Part shown: piece by piece, positions 9,622-18,845 of the stretch
Layout of the letters: the number at the start of each line of letters is the position of its first letter
How positions within the stretch are numbered: the first letter of the stretch is position 1
NCBI GenBank assembly: GCA_002366835.1
Contig: DFBZ01000147.1
Location: forward strand, 17,115-81,114
Direction: 5' to 3'
DNA: 64,000 bases
From: Gammaproteobacteria bacterium UBA3067
GTDB lineage: Bacteria; Pseudomonadota; Gammaproteobacteria; Pseudomonadales; UBA3067
Program-made: the position numbers and the translations under genes
The notes under the pieces: model-generated
Told to the model about the DNA's origin: nothing
The model's database searches: none
What the model saw: only the letters and a program-made list of their open reading frames with translations

Positions 9622-12285
9622 TTAACTATGCAAAGGGTCTGGTTTTTCCGGATTAATACCATATTTTTTTATAGCTTCTGTCACTATGGAATTTTCTAGC
9701 TTGCCTTGTTCTGCCAGTTCTTTTAGTGCTGCGATAACAACAAAATACCGATCCACTTCAAAAAACTCGCGCAGTTTATTGCGGCTATCGCTACGCCCGA
9801 ATCCATCTGTGCCTAATACGCAGTAATCTTTGTTTATGAATGGTCTGATTTGCTCTGCATAATTTTTTATATGATCTGTCGCGGCCACCACGGGCATATC
9901 TGTACCGTTAAGGTTTTCACTCACCAAACAGCTACGCGGTGTTTCTTCTGGGTGCAGTAAATTCCAGCGTTCAGCAGAAGCCCCCTGTTTGCGTAATTCA
10001 TTAAAACTGGTGACACTCCAGATCTCAGCACTGATGCCGTAATCCGCCTTCAGCAAGTCAGCCGCAGCCATGACTTCAAGTAATATAGCGCCGCTACCCA
10101 GTAGCTGCACGGACATTTCTCCGGCAGACGCATCGAGCTCCTTGAGGCGATACATGCCGTCAATAATTCCCTGCTCTGCACCTTCCGGCATTTCAGGGTG
10201 GGCGTAGTTTTCATTCATCAAGGTGATGTAATAAAACACATTTTCCTGGTCAGCATACATGCGCTGCAAGCCGTGACGAATAATAACCGCGAGTTCAAAG
10301 GCAAAACTCGGATCGTAACTCACGCAGTTGGGAATCGTGGAGGCGAGTATATGGCTGTGGCCATCCTGGTGCTGTAAGCCCTCGCCATTAAGGGTGGTGC
10401 GTCCAGAAGTTGCGCCCAGCAAGAAACCCCGCGCTTGCGAATCTCCTGCTGCCCAAGCCAAGTCACCGATGCGCTGAAACCCAAACATGGAGTAGAAAAT
10501 ATAAAACGGAATCATGGTGCAGCCATGGTTGGCATAGGAAGTGGCGGCGGCTGTCCACGCCGCAAAGGCTCCGGCTTCGTTAATTCCCTCTTCCAGTATG
10601 CGGCCTTTCTGGTCTTCTTTATAAAACATCATCTGGCCGGCATCTTCCGGCTCGTATAATTGGCCTTCGGTAGAATATATTCCAAGCTGTCGAAACATGC
10701 CTTCCATACCAAAGGTACGCGCTTCATCTGGCACGATGGGGACTATTTTTTCGCCGAGGTTTTTATCTTTTGTGAGTGTGGACAGTATTCTCACAAATGC
10801 CATGGTGGTGGATAAGGTGCGCTCACCCGAGCCTAGCAAGTGCGATTGAAAATCCGAAAGTGGTGGAATTTCCAGTTTGTCACATTGTGAGCGGCGTGCT
10901 GGCAAATATCCACCTAGTGCCTCGCGGCGTGCTTTTAGATAGCGAATTTCAGGGCTTTCATCACCGGGGTGGTAGTAGGGCAAACCTTCCAGCTCGGCAT
11001 CAGAAAAAGGCATGCTGTAGCGATCACGAAAGTTCTTGAGAGTTTCCAAATCCATCTTTTTCATGGAGTGGGTTTTGTTGCTGGCTTCCCCTGGCCCCAG
11101 ACCATAACCCTTTACGGTTTTTGCCAGAATAACCGTTGGTTTGCCATTTGCTTTTACGGCTTTGGCGTAGGCTGCATATACCTTGTAAGGATCATGGCCG
11201 CCTCGGTTCAGGTGGAATATCTGCTCATCAGTCATATCACTGACACGGGCTTTTAACTCGGGGTATTTGCCAAAAAAGTGCTCTCTTGTATAGGCCCCGC
11301 CACGGTTTTTGTAGGTTTGGTATTCACCATCCACCACTTCCATCATGCGTTTTTTGAGTAAGCCATCGTGATCTTCTTCGAGTAAACGGTCCCATAAACG
11401 CCCCCAAACCACTTTGATAACATTCCAGCCTGCGCCACGAAAAGCACCTTCTAGCTCCTGAATAATTTTACCGTTTCCCCTCACCGGCCCATCCAGCCGC
11501 TGCAAGTTACAGTTAACAACAAAAATCAGGTTGTCGAGTTTTTCTCGCCCCGCCAGAGATATTGCGCCGAGAGATTCTGGCTCATCGGTTTCACCGTCAC
11601 CAAGAAAAGCCCAGACCTTTCGATCATCCGCTTTAATTAGCTCGCGGTTATCCAGATACTTCATAACGTGGGCTTGATAAATCGCCTGCAAAGGCCCCAA
11701 ACCCATAGAAACGGTAGGAAATTGCCAAAAGTCAGGCATCAGCCAAGGATGGGGATAAGAGGAAAGCCCTCCTCCATCTACCTCACGGCGAAATCTTTCC
11801 AACTGGGCTTCACTCATTCGCCCTTCAAGAAAAGCACGGGAGTACATTCCCGGTGCTGAATGGCCTTGTATATACAGCAAGTCCCCTGATGAGTGCTCAT
11901 TGGGGCCCTTGAAGAAGTAGTTAAAACCGACATCATAGAGGGTGGCTGAAGAAGCAAAGGTTGAAATATGCCCACCCACATCGGGATCTTTTTCATTGGC
12001 GCGCATCACCATGACCAGCGCATTCCAGCGAATCAATGAACGAATTCGGCGCTCCATGTGCATGTCGCCGGGCATCCGCTCTTCGTCTTTACGCTGGATG
12101 GTATTGGTGTAAGGTGTGGTGACACGTTTAAAGGGAACCCCTTCCAACCTGGCAGTGTCCACCAGACGCTTCAAAATATAGGTGGCGCGCTCTGTCCCCT
12201 CGTGCTTAATCAGGGACTTTATTGCATCCAGCCATTCTGCGGTTTCCTGCGGATCGAGGTCTTCAATAGAGGGGGTTTCGCTCAT
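9622..12285 (-). CDS. aceE: Pyruvate dehydrogenase E1 component, homodimeric
   Basis: The thiamine-diphosphate-dependent decarboxylase of the pyruvate dehydrogenase complex, converting pyruvate to a hydroxyethyl-TPP intermediate and then acetylating the E2 lipoyl group. At 887 residues it matches the usual single-chain gammaproteobacterial AceE. Visible features include the N-terminal SLIRWNALVMVMRANE, the TPP-binding region FLGDGETDEPESLGAIS through NLIFVVNCNLQRLDGPVRGN, and the transketolase-like central domain with GEGLQHQDGHSH. It is the first gene of an aceE-aceF unit read on the minus strand. The start at 12285 has a GGAGAAA-like ribosome-binding site a few bases upstream. Confidence 0.98.
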   Translation of the reverse strand: MSETPSIEDLDPQETAEWLDAIKSLIKHEGTERATYILKRLVDTARLEGVPFKRVTTPYTNTIQRKDEERMPGDMHMERRIRSLIRWNALVMVMRANEKDPDVGGHISTFASSATLYDVGFNYFFKGPNEHSSGDLLYIQGHSAPGMYSRAFLEGRMSEAQLERFRREVDGGGLSSYPHPWLMPDFWQFPTVSMGLGPLQAIYQAHVMKYLDNRELIKADDRKVWAFLGDGETDEPESLGAISLAGREKLDNLIFVVNCNLQRLDGPVRGNGKIIQELEGAFRGAGWNVIKVVWGRLWDRLLEEDHDGLLKKRMMEVVDGEYQTYKNRGGAYTREHFFGKYPELKARVSDMTDEQIFHLNRGGHDPYKVYAAYAKAVKANGKPTVILAKTVKGYGLGPGEASNKTHSMKKMDLETLKNFRDRYSMPFSDAELEGLPYYHPGDESPEIRYLKARREALGGYLPARRSQCDKLEIPPLSDFQSHLLGSGERTLSTTMAFVRILSTLTKDKNLGEKIVPIVPDEARTFGMEGMFRQLGIYSTEGQLYEPEDAGQMMFYKEDQKGRILEEGINEAGAFAAWTAAATSYANHGCTMIPFYIFYSMFGFQRIGDLAWAAGDSQARGFLLGATSGRTTLNGEGLQHQDGHSHILASTIPNCVSYDPSFAFELAVIIRHGLQRMYADQENVFYYITLMNENYAHPEMPEGAEQGIIDGMYRLKELDASAGEMSVQLLGSGAILLEVMAAADLLKADYGISAEIWSVTSFNELRKQGASAERWNLLHPEETPRSCLVSENLNGTDMPVVAATDHIKNYAEQIRPFINKDYCVLGTDGFGRSDSRNKLREFFEVDRYFVVIAALKELAEQGKLENSIVTEAIKKYGINPEKPDPLHS

Positions 12286-12391
12286 GGAGAAATATCCTTT
12301 TTTACTTCTTAGGCGCTTTCCTAAATAATATTTTATTCCTTAACCAAATAGCTATTCAGCAATTTCCGCAGCTGTTTAAATAGTAGGCGCA

Positions 12392-12411
12392 AATTGAATT
12401 ATGACCATTCT
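12392..12411 (-). promoter_or_regulatory. Possible GntR/PdhR-like operator upstream of aceE
   Basis: The stretch AATTGAATTATGACCATTCT about 110 bp upstream of aceE has a TGACCA half-site and partial dyad symmetry reminiscent of PdhR operators (TGGT-N3-ACCA). The match is imperfect, and no pdhR gene is visible nearby. Confidence 0.22.
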
Positions 12412-12486
12412 TATTTGAAAGTATAGGTGCATAAGTTTGATAAATCTTTCAAAAACAAGGATCTTGAAACAAAGGGGTAATTCAGG

Positions 12487-13101
12487 CTAATTCTTCAGGT
12501 TTTCTTTTAGCGCATTGAAATATTTAGACCAATCAAATTCAGGGCCCGGATCAGTTTTTCTCTGGTAGGCAATGTGCTGGTGCCCACAAATTTTATCCGC
12601 TGTAATGCGCGGATAATGACGCATTAATGAAATAGTGATGGAGGTGAGCTGTTCATACTGTTCAGGCGTAAACGCCTGGTCGTCGCTTCCTTCCAACTCT
12701 ATGCCAATGGAAAAGTCATTGCAACGCTCTTTCCCCCTGAAGTGCGATTGCCCAGCGTGCCAGGCGCGTTGATAAAAGGGGACAAACTGAATGATGTCGC
12801 CATTGCGACGAATAAATAAATGGGCGGAAACCTCTAGCTGATAGATTTCCTGAAAATATGGATGGTCTTCAGGGTTAAGGCAATTGGTAAAAAGTTGCTG
12901 CACGTAATCCCCGCCGAATTTACCCGGCGGTAAACTAATATTGTGAATCACCAGCAGGCTTATATCTGCCTCGTTAGCACGCGCATCGCAATTCGGTGAG
13001 CAAATAAATGTCGCTGAGCCCAAGATGCCCTTTTCTATGAAAGCAGTTTTTATTTTATTAATTCCACTGAAGTTATTATTAACTCTTTGTTTCCTTTGCA
13101 T
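12487..13101 (-). CDS. ampD: 1,6-anhydro-N-acetylmuramyl-L-alanine amidase AmpD
   Basis: Cytoplasmic zinc amidase of peptidoglycan recycling, splitting anhydromuropeptides into anhydroMurNAc and peptide. The core is clear: SPNCDAR, LLVIHNISLPPGKFGG (first zinc His), SAHLFIRRNGDIIQFVPF, RAWHAGQSHFRG, FSIGIELEG and GHQHIAYQRKTDPGPEFDW with the second His and the Asp ligand. The N-terminus carries about 20 extra residues over the usual start. The ATG at 13101 is used here; one at 13113 is also possible, and either overlaps the upstream DUF1631 stop. A later non-ATG start cannot be excluded. In other species its activity tunes beta-lactamase induction. Confidence 0.93.
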   Translation of the reverse strand: MQRKQRVNNNFSGINKIKTAFIEKGILGSATFICSPNCDARANEADISLLVIHNISLPPGKFGGDYVQQLFTNCLNPEDHPYFQEIYQLEVSAHLFIRRNGDIIQFVPFYQRAWHAGQSHFRGKERCNDFSIGIELEGSDDQAFTPEQYEQLTSITISLMRHYPRITADKICGHQHIAYQRKTDPGPEFDWSKYFNALKENLKN

Positions 13102-15421
13102 TACGCAAGTCACTCACAACGGATTGCAAGGCCCTGTCAAAAAGCTGGGTCTCTTTTAGCACTCTCATCTCAGCAGAGACCAGCGCGTCCACCAGGCTGC
13201 TTCGGTTACGCTCCATCACCTTTTCACCCCGGCGATTTACAAAAATATATTTATTGTATCCTGTTAAATGCGCCGCTAGTTTACAGCGGTATTTCCCGTC
13301 CGCCTCCTTATTATGCACTTCGAACCATACCCCGAGATTAAGCTGATCCACCAAAATCTCGGCCTCATGCCGTTCAAGCCCAACTTGCTCAGCGTTAGCG
13401 GCCTTGTTTGCAGATACTGGCGTTTCCAAATCTGCGGAAGCGTTTACGGGCTGATCTTTATGAGCCACCCCGTCTTCGTCAGGCACACCGAGCTTACTAT
13501 TTGATTTATTCATGATTTGACGGGTGATGGATGCGATATCCCCGCTTATTGCTTCGGAGGAAGCCTCGGCACCCGCCTCCTGAGGCTCGTCATTGTCCGC
13601 AACAGAAATCGGCTTACTTACACGGGTAGATTCTTGTTCCTTTATTGGCTCTCTTTGCATACCAAAAATTGCCAGATGCTCCTGCTCAAGCTCCGTGAGT
13701 ATTTCGCTCAGCGCAAATGACTCAAAGTTTATAGTTGCAAGCCCTTCCTTAAGTTTTTCAATCAAGTGGGGAACAAGTTGAAGCAAACGCTGGCGCGCTG
13801 CCCTGTCTTTATCTGGTTGAACACTCCAAATTAACTCTTCCGCAGTGAGTAGGTAATCCCCCCAGTTTTGTCCGGGCACACCTTCTTTTAGCAGGGTAAC
13901 AAGCATAAGATTGTTCCATCCCTCTTGGAGTAATCGCTCTACGACGGGAGGGATCACTTTTTTTTCTTTTAGTAACCCTACGTTCTGGGAAATAACTGAA
14001 CGAGCCAGCTCGACCTTCTCCTGCCCCTCTGATGCAATTCGGGAACGCTGCTCCATCTCGTCCGCCCGTGCTTGAGTGCGTTTATAAAAAAGCATTAAAT
14101 CATTATATGCATTTTCAAATACGGATACATCCTCCTTAAATGCTCGGATAATACGCTGAGTGATTTCCTCTACCTTTGTATAGAGCACGTTGCGCGCCAT
14201 TTCTGACTTATTAGTATCGCTGCTCCCTAGCTTGGCAAGCTCATTGACAAGAGCGCGGCCAACGTGTTCCCGCTCTACAAAAAGAGAGCTATCAACAAGC
14301 CCTAATTTAACCAAAGGAATCTGTAATCGACTCAATGGTGCTTTAACCAGGTCAGCCAAAGCGGGGTCGTCTAATATAGCATTGAACAACTTTTCAACCA
14401 AAGCAATCACTTCTTCATCGTCTTTGGATAAAACGCCGCCTTCATAATAATCTTGACGCTCAGCAAGAACCTGACGAACCTGCTCACGAATATCAACTCG
14501 GGAAATTCGCGCATCTAAGTCCGTTGGCACAGGAATATTCCTTTGCATTGATGAAAGAATTTCCAGTAGTTCCTGCTGGGGTAGCACGTTTCCCTGGCCT
14601 GCATTCGGCTTTTCTTCTACACCTTCATTCGTATCGGAATCGTGCTTCAGTAATTGTTGCAAATGAGAAAAAACCTCGGCATCTTCTTCAGGAGAAGAGC
14701 CTAGCTTTCGGTCGGACTTTCCTCCTACACCAGGGTAAGACTCTTCATTCACACTCGAAGACATTTGCGCATTAAAGTCTGGCAAAACCCCCGCCTCAGC
14801 AAGACTGGCATTCACCTGCTGAAGAAGGCTCGGCAAAACACGAATCACATTTCTGTCAAATAGTTTAAACAGAACGTTTCTAGATTTGTCATCAAGATTG
14901 AGGAGGTGAGATGCTCGATTAAAATACTCACAAAGGTTCTTAGGTGATAAGGCATTATTGGCGTCTACCACTTGAAAATCATCGCTCAGGGCATCAAAGC
15001 GTACTGCCACCTTATAAAGCTCTGCACCATGTGCCGCTTTGAATTTTCGATCAATTCGATTGACCGCATCTTCCAGACCGCCCACGGATTTATCCAAAAG
15101 CACTGGCGGGGCATCCACTGCCTGCTCTCCAGACTCAATAGAAAAACACATCGTACGGAAGCCATTTTCAATATTTTGCCGAAACGATTGCTCTACACCC
15201 CGGCGACCAACACGCACATCTCTCATGGCTTCAAAATATACGTTTTGCTCAGAGTTACTTTTAGCCTCTTCAGCCAGATCAAAAAAGTGATCATCCACGG
15301 CATCAAGCAACCTGAGAACAGCCGCATCGAGCTGATCCACGGACAGCTCGACAATGCTTTGTAGCAGCGGAGGCAAGATAACCTTTATTTTGTTTAACGA
15401 AGGGCCGGAGAAATCCGTCAT
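13079..15421 (-). CDS. DUF1631 family protein
   Basis: A 780-residue, acidic, largely helical cytoplasmic protein typical of the DUF1631 family found in gammaproteobacteria. The function of the family is not established. The first two-thirds is helical, with several low-complexity linkers (residues ~230-290 and 610-680). The C-terminal ~110 residues, starting at QLNLGVWFEVHN and including YIFVNRRGEKVMERNRSSL, look like a small beta-domain of PilZ type, which suggests nucleotide second-messenger binding but lacks a clear RxxxR motif. It overlaps the downstream ampD start, so the two are probably translationally coupled. The start at 15421 follows an AT-rich leader. Confidence 0.85.
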   Translation of the reverse strand: MTDFSGPSLNKIKVILPPLLQSIVELSVDQLDAAVLRLLDAVDDHFFDLAEEAKSNSEQNVYFEAMRDVRVGRRGVEQSFRQNIENGFRTMCFSIESGEQAVDAPPVLLDKSVGGLEDAVNRIDRKFKAAHGAELYKVAVRFDALSDDFQVVDANNALSPKNLCEYFNRASHLLNLDDKSRNVLFKLFDRNVIRVLPSLLQQVNASLAEAGVLPDFNAQMSSSVNEESYPGVGGKSDRKLGSSPEEDAEVFSHLQQLLKHDSDTNEGVEEKPNAGQGNVLPQQELLEILSSMQRNIPVPTDLDARISRVDIREQVRQVLAERQDYYEGGVLSKDDEEVIALVEKLFNAILDDPALADLVKAPLSRLQIPLVKLGLVDSSLFVEREHVGRALVNELAKLGSSDTNKSEMARNVLYTKVEEITQRIIRAFKEDVSVFENAYNDLMLFYKRTQARADEMEQRSRIASEGQEKVELARSVISQNVGLLKEKKVIPPVVERLLQEGWNNLMLVTLLKEGVPGQNWGDYLLTAEELIWSVQPDKDRAARQRLLQLVPHLIEKLKEGLATINFESFALSEILTELEQEHLAIFGMQREPIKEQESTRVSKPISVADNDEPQEAGAEASSEAISGDIASITRQIMNKSNSKLGVPDEDGVAHKDQPVNASADLETPVSANKAANAEQVGLERHEAEILVDQLNLGVWFEVHNKEADGKYRCKLAAHLTGYNKYIFVNRRGEKVMERNRSSLVDALVSAEMRVLKETQLFDRALQSVVSDLRNAKETKS

Positions 15422-15780
15422 ACTAAAATAACTACCTGTTTATATTGAAGTAACTCTAACAACCTCACCCCAGACAAAGGCGTTAACCCTAGCATAATGG
15501 CTCAACACGAAAGCTCTGCTAAGATTAAGAGGAACCTAAGCACAAGGTGACAGGCCGTTGACCGACCCATGTTTAAGAGTAGCGTTATTCCGAAAACACT
15601 GCAGGGAATCTCGTCACTTTGCCACCCTAAGGCAATACTCCCTTGCCTCAACCTGGGTGAAGGGCAAAGACAAACAAAACCCTACTTTTATACTGGCTTA
15701 AAGATGCCTATACCTGGGAACTTATATAATGCTAGGCTGCCTAATTACCTTCAAAACATACCAAAAGCCGACATAAGCAT
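15422..15780. other. Divergent intergenic region upstream of nhaA
   Basis: About 360 bp between DUF1631 (minus) and nhaA (plus). A TATAAT box at 15725-15730 lies 50 bp before the nhaA start, but no good -35 is visible at the right distance. A possible short ORF at 15569 overlaps the nhaA start and has no coding support. Confidence 0.4.
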
Positions 15781-16974
15781 ATGACAGACAACTCCAATTC
15801 TTATTTAGCTAGTTTTTTCAAACTCGAATCTGCCGGTGGCATCCTCCTGATGTTCTCGGCGCTGCTTGCCATCATCCTTGCCAACTCTCCCCTGCAATCC
15901 TATTACGCTCTCTTCCTCGATACGCCGGTTGAGGTACGCGTTGGGCAATTGGAAATCGCAAAACCACTCCTGCTATGGATTAACGATGGCCTAATGGCTG
16001 TTTTCTTTTTCCTGGTGGGGCTTGAGTTGAAACGAGAACTGATAGAAGGCGAGTTATCCGATAAGAAAAATATTATCTTGCCCGGTGTTGGCGCCATCGG
16101 AGGCATGGCAGTACCCGCGCTTTTTTATATCTATTTTAACAAGGATAACGACATCGCAATGCAGGGCTGGGCCATACCCGCCGCCACTGACATAGCATTT
16201 GCGCTGGGGGTTTTATCCTTACTAGGCTCAAGAGTGCCGGTGAGCTTAAAGATTTTCCTCTCATCACTGGCCATATTTGATGATATAGGGGCCATTGTAA
16301 TTATCGCCGCGTTTTACACCGCTAAAATTTCTACAGCGGCTCTGATAATTGCGGGCTTATGCATACCCATTCTTTTTCTTTTCAACAAGCGCAAGTATGC
16401 CAGCCCCACCCCGTATATTTTAGTCGGCCTGATTATGTGGACCGCAATGTTAAAATCAGGCGTTCATGCCACCTTAGCGGGTGTAGTTTTAGCCATGTTT
16501 ATCCCTATCCGCTCTACATCTAAATCCCACCCCTCGCCGCTGAAAGAACTGGAACACGACCTTCACCCTGTGGTGGCGTTTTTTGTTTTACCTGTCTTTG
16601 CATTTGCCAATGCAGGCATCAATATTTCAGGCGTTGGTACAGAGCAGCTATTACACAGCGTCCCTTTGGGCATCACCGTTGGCCTTTTTATCGGCAAGCA
16701 AGTCGGCGTTTTTAGCCTGTGCTGGCTGGCCATAAAATTAAACTGGTGCAGTCTGCCCAAAGGAATGAGCTGGGCTTCGCTATACGGCATGGCTGCTTTG
16801 TGTGGTATCGGTTTTACAATGAGTTTATTTATTGGCTCATTAGCATTTGAAGACATTGGCGTAAACCGGATGTTTGACGAACGGCTGGGCATTATCCTTG
16901 GCTCAGTCTTATCGGGTGTGGTTGGTTATTTGGTATTGAGCAAAAGTCTTCCGCCAAAAACCGATCAAGCTTAA
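15781..16974 (+). CDS. nhaA: Na+/H+ antiporter NhaA
   Basis: Inner-membrane antiporter that expels Na+ or Li+ in exchange for protons, for salt and alkaline-pH tolerance. At 397 residues it has the family length and about 12 hydrophobic segments. Recognisable family sequences include FFLVGLELKRELIEGEL, PAATDIAFALGVLSLLG (the paired-Asp region follows in LAIFDDIGAIVIIAAFY, carrying the adjacent Asp pair essential for transport) and LCGIGFTMSLFIG near the end. Start ATG at 15781. It is followed 9 bp later by the mutarotase gene, so the two may share a transcript. Confidence 0.97.
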   Translation: MTDNSNSYLASFFKLESAGGILLMFSALLAIILANSPLQSYYALFLDTPVEVRVGQLEIAKPLLLWINDGLMAVFFFLVGLELKRELIEGELSDKKNIILPGVGAIGGMAVPALFYIYFNKDNDIAMQGWAIPAATDIAFALGVLSLLGSRVPVSLKIFLSSLAIFDDIGAIVIIAAFYTAKISTAALIIAGLCIPILFLFNKRKYASPTPYILVGLIMWTAMLKSGVHATLAGVVLAMFIPIRSTSKSHPSPLKELEHDLHPVVAFFVLPVFAFANAGINISGVGTEQLLHSVPLGITVGLFIGKQVGVFSLCWLAIKLNWCSLPKGMSWASLYGMAALCGIGFTMSLFIGSLAFEDIGVNRMFDERLGIILGSVLSGVVGYLVLSKSLPPKTDQA

Positions 16975-16983
16975 GGGGCAACT

Positions 16984-17871
16984 TTGAAACAGCCCTCCAT
17001 ACAGTGTATTCAAATTGGTGACTTACCTGCCCTGCAAATCAATAACCAACTGGCAAGTGCCGTGGTGCTTCTCCAAGGCGGGCAGCTTATTCAATTCCAA
17101 GCCCATGGCGAAGCACCTCTTTTATGGGAAAACCCTGATGCACAATTCCAACGAGGTAAGGCTGTGCGAACTGGCATTCCCATTTGCTGGCCCTGGTTTG
17201 GTGACCTGAACTGTAACCCGCAGACGGTGCAAAATGAATTTCAAAAATTGCCCACTCAGCCCGCCCACGGATTTGCCCGCACTGGCACTTGGGGACTTTA
17301 CGATTATAATATGCATGAGGCAGGCACCACCCTTCGCCTCAGATTGCTCGACACCCCCTGCCCTCTTCATTTAAGCCTGGAGGTAGAGATTGGTGAAAAG
17401 CTGTCTCTCCGGCTAATCACCCATAACCCGTCTCAGAACAGCGTTCATTTTAGTCAGGCCTTACACAGCTACTTCCCCACGCAAAATATTTCAGAAACAA
17501 GCATTCACGGTTTGGATAATTGCGAATACCTGGATGCTATGGATGGGTGGCAGAAAAAATACCAAACCGGCCCTATCTCCTTTTCTGAAGAAACCGATCG
17601 TGTGTATTTTGGCAGCGAGGGAGACTTAAAAATTATGCGGGGTAATAGGCAAAAAGGGGAATCGCAAAATACCCTGATAGAAAGCTCCGGCAGCGCATCC
17701 TGTGTTGTCTGGAACCCCTGGAAAGAAAAAGCCGCACGCCTTTCACAATTCAGCCCAGAGGCATATCAATCCATGCTTTGCGTGGAAACTGCAAATGCTG
17801 CTTCCGACTCAATAAAACTGGCAAAGGGTGCAACGCACACACTAAGCCTATCCCTCAGCAGGCTTTCTTAA
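16984..17871 (+). CDS. D-hexose-6-phosphate mutarotase (YeaD-like aldose epimerase)
   Basis: A 295-residue galactose-mutarotase-fold enzyme that interconverts alpha and beta anomers of hexose 6-phosphates. Features: LLWENPDAQF near residue 45, GIPICWPWFG, HGFARTGTWGLYDY with the catalytic His, SFEETDRVYF-like sequence near 205, and VVWNPWKEKAARLSQFSPEAYQSMLCVETAN with the catalytic Glu. The start is a TTG at 16984 preceded by AAGGGG at a good distance; no in-frame ATG fits. It lies 9 bp after nhaA. Confidence 0.92.
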   Translation: MKQPSIQCIQIGDLPALQINNQLASAVVLLQGGQLIQFQAHGEAPLLWENPDAQFQRGKAVRTGIPICWPWFGDLNCNPQTVQNEFQKLPTQPAHGFARTGTWGLYDYNMHEAGTTLRLRLLDTPCPLHLSLEVEIGEKLSLRLITHNPSQNSVHFSQALHSYFPTQNISETSIHGLDNCEYLDAMDGWQKKYQTGPISFSEETDRVYFGSEGDLKIMRGNRQKGESQNTLIESSGSASCVVWNPWKEKAARLSQFSPEAYQSMLCVETANAASDSIKLAKGATHTLSLSLSRLS

Positions 17872-18299
17872 GGCCTGACTGACAAACAATAAATGAAAGG
17901 CTGACCCATCAATACAACAGAACGAATAAAAGAAGACACCCTGTTTTTTAAAGCCGGATAAAAAGACCAACCCTAACTCTACAACCTCTTCTTCATACCC
18001 TTCCTCAGGTCGCTGCCGTTTTATCCTTTTCTTGTTGCTTTTTATTGGCTGTATGTTAATTATCTGACAAGAAATTTTTCTAATTCCCTCGCTTAAACGG
18101 TATTATTTTCCTCTAGGTAACATGTATATTAACGGAGTATTTTGCTAGCACATCCGGTTAATTTTTGAACTGGTTTATTTTTGTTCGAAATTAACCGGAA
18201 ACCAGAGGCTGCTTATCCCTGCCATTAGGCTCATATTTATACGGCACTGCACCTATGCCGGAACTAAAGAAATTTACAACAAAACTATGGAGAATAATT
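17872..18299. other. Intergenic region with transposase-tail-like relic and SOR leader
   Basis: A 428-bp gap. Positions ~17950-18010, read on the minus strand, resemble the 3' tail of the decayed Y1-type transposase at 20051-20390 (EEVVELGLVFLSGFK here against EEAVRLGWVVLSRAK there). It may be a second, more decayed fragment. The rest is the leader of the superoxide-reductase-like gene and holds the long hairpin listed separately. Confidence 0.4.
18154..18198 (+). promoter_or_regulatory. Long leader hairpin upstream of the SOR-like gene
   Basis: Arms CCGGTTAATTTTTGAAC (18154-18170) and GTTCGAAATTAACCGG (18183-18198) pair over about 15 bp with one small irregularity, around a T-rich loop. Bases CTGGTTT at the loop edge (18170-18176) can also pair with AAACCAG at 18199-18205, giving an alternative fold. 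It lies about 100 nt before the gene start. It could be a terminator for the mutarotase transcript or a regulatory 5' leader. Confidence 0.5.
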
Positions 18300-18707
18300 A
18301 TGAATAGAAGAAATTTTATACGTGTATCGACATTAGGTGCTGCCACCGGAATGATGGCACCAACGGTTGCCTTAGCTTCCACTGTAAGTATGGCCGGTGG
18401 AGTTTATTACACTAAGGAAGCTCCAGGCCGCTGGAGTAAAAAAATTGAAAGTCATTTACCAATAATTGAAGTTTCAGGGAAAAAAATACAAGTAACAACT
18501 CCCCATGGCATGACTGGATATGATCACTATATTGTCAAGCACATGATACTAAATGATAAGTTTGAATTCATTGATGAGAAGATGTTTGACCCGACTCAGG
18601 ATAAAGCCCCAATATCTCAGTTTGACCTTGGTAATTACTCAGGTCGAATACATGTTTTGAGTGCCTGCAACAAACATGACACCTGGTTAAATATGGCTGA
18701 CATATAA
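18300..18707 (+). CDS. Tat-exported superoxide-reductase-like (desulfoferrodoxin-fold) protein
   Basis: A 135-residue protein from the ATG at 18300, which has GGAG eight bases upstream. It opens with a twin-arginine signal (MNRRNFIRV, then a weakly hydrophobic Ala-rich stretch), so the folded, metal-loaded protein should be exported to the periplasm. The mature part has all five iron-ligand positions of the superoxide reductase centre: His52 (ESHLP), His69 (TPHGM), His76 (YDHYI), and Cys123 and His126 (CNKHDTW). Superoxide reductase reduces superoxide to peroxide at an Fe(His4Cys) site. The His69-His76 gap is one residue longer than in typical enzymes. There is no N-terminal desulforedoxin domain. 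The electron donor is unknown. A strong terminator follows. Confidence 0.83.
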   Translation: MNRRNFIRVSTLGAATGMMAPTVALASTVSMAGGVYYTKEAPGRWSKKIESHLPIIEVSGKKIQVTTPHGMTGYDHYIVKHMILNDKFEFIDEKMFDPTQDKAPISQFDLGNYSGRIHVLSACNKHDTWLNMADI

Positions 18708-18712
18708 AACAT

Positions 18713-18762
18713 AACTAATAAGGGGGGGGGTCGCGCATTGCTGAAGCTCCCCCTTATTAGTT
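18713..18762. terminator. Strong bidirectional terminator after the SOR-like gene
   Basis: Perfect 14-bp arms AACTAATAAGGGGG (18713-18726) and CCCCCTTATTAGTT (18749-18762) around a 22-nt loop, six bases after the SOR stop. It can serve that gene and also the ankyrin gene ending at 18846 on the other strand. Confidence 0.8.
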
Positions 18763-18845
18763 GAATTCAAGAGTTGTTTTCTCTTAAGTAGGTCCATTCT
18801 TTTTAAGTAGTTCTAATTTACTTTATTAGGCAACAACTGCACCCA

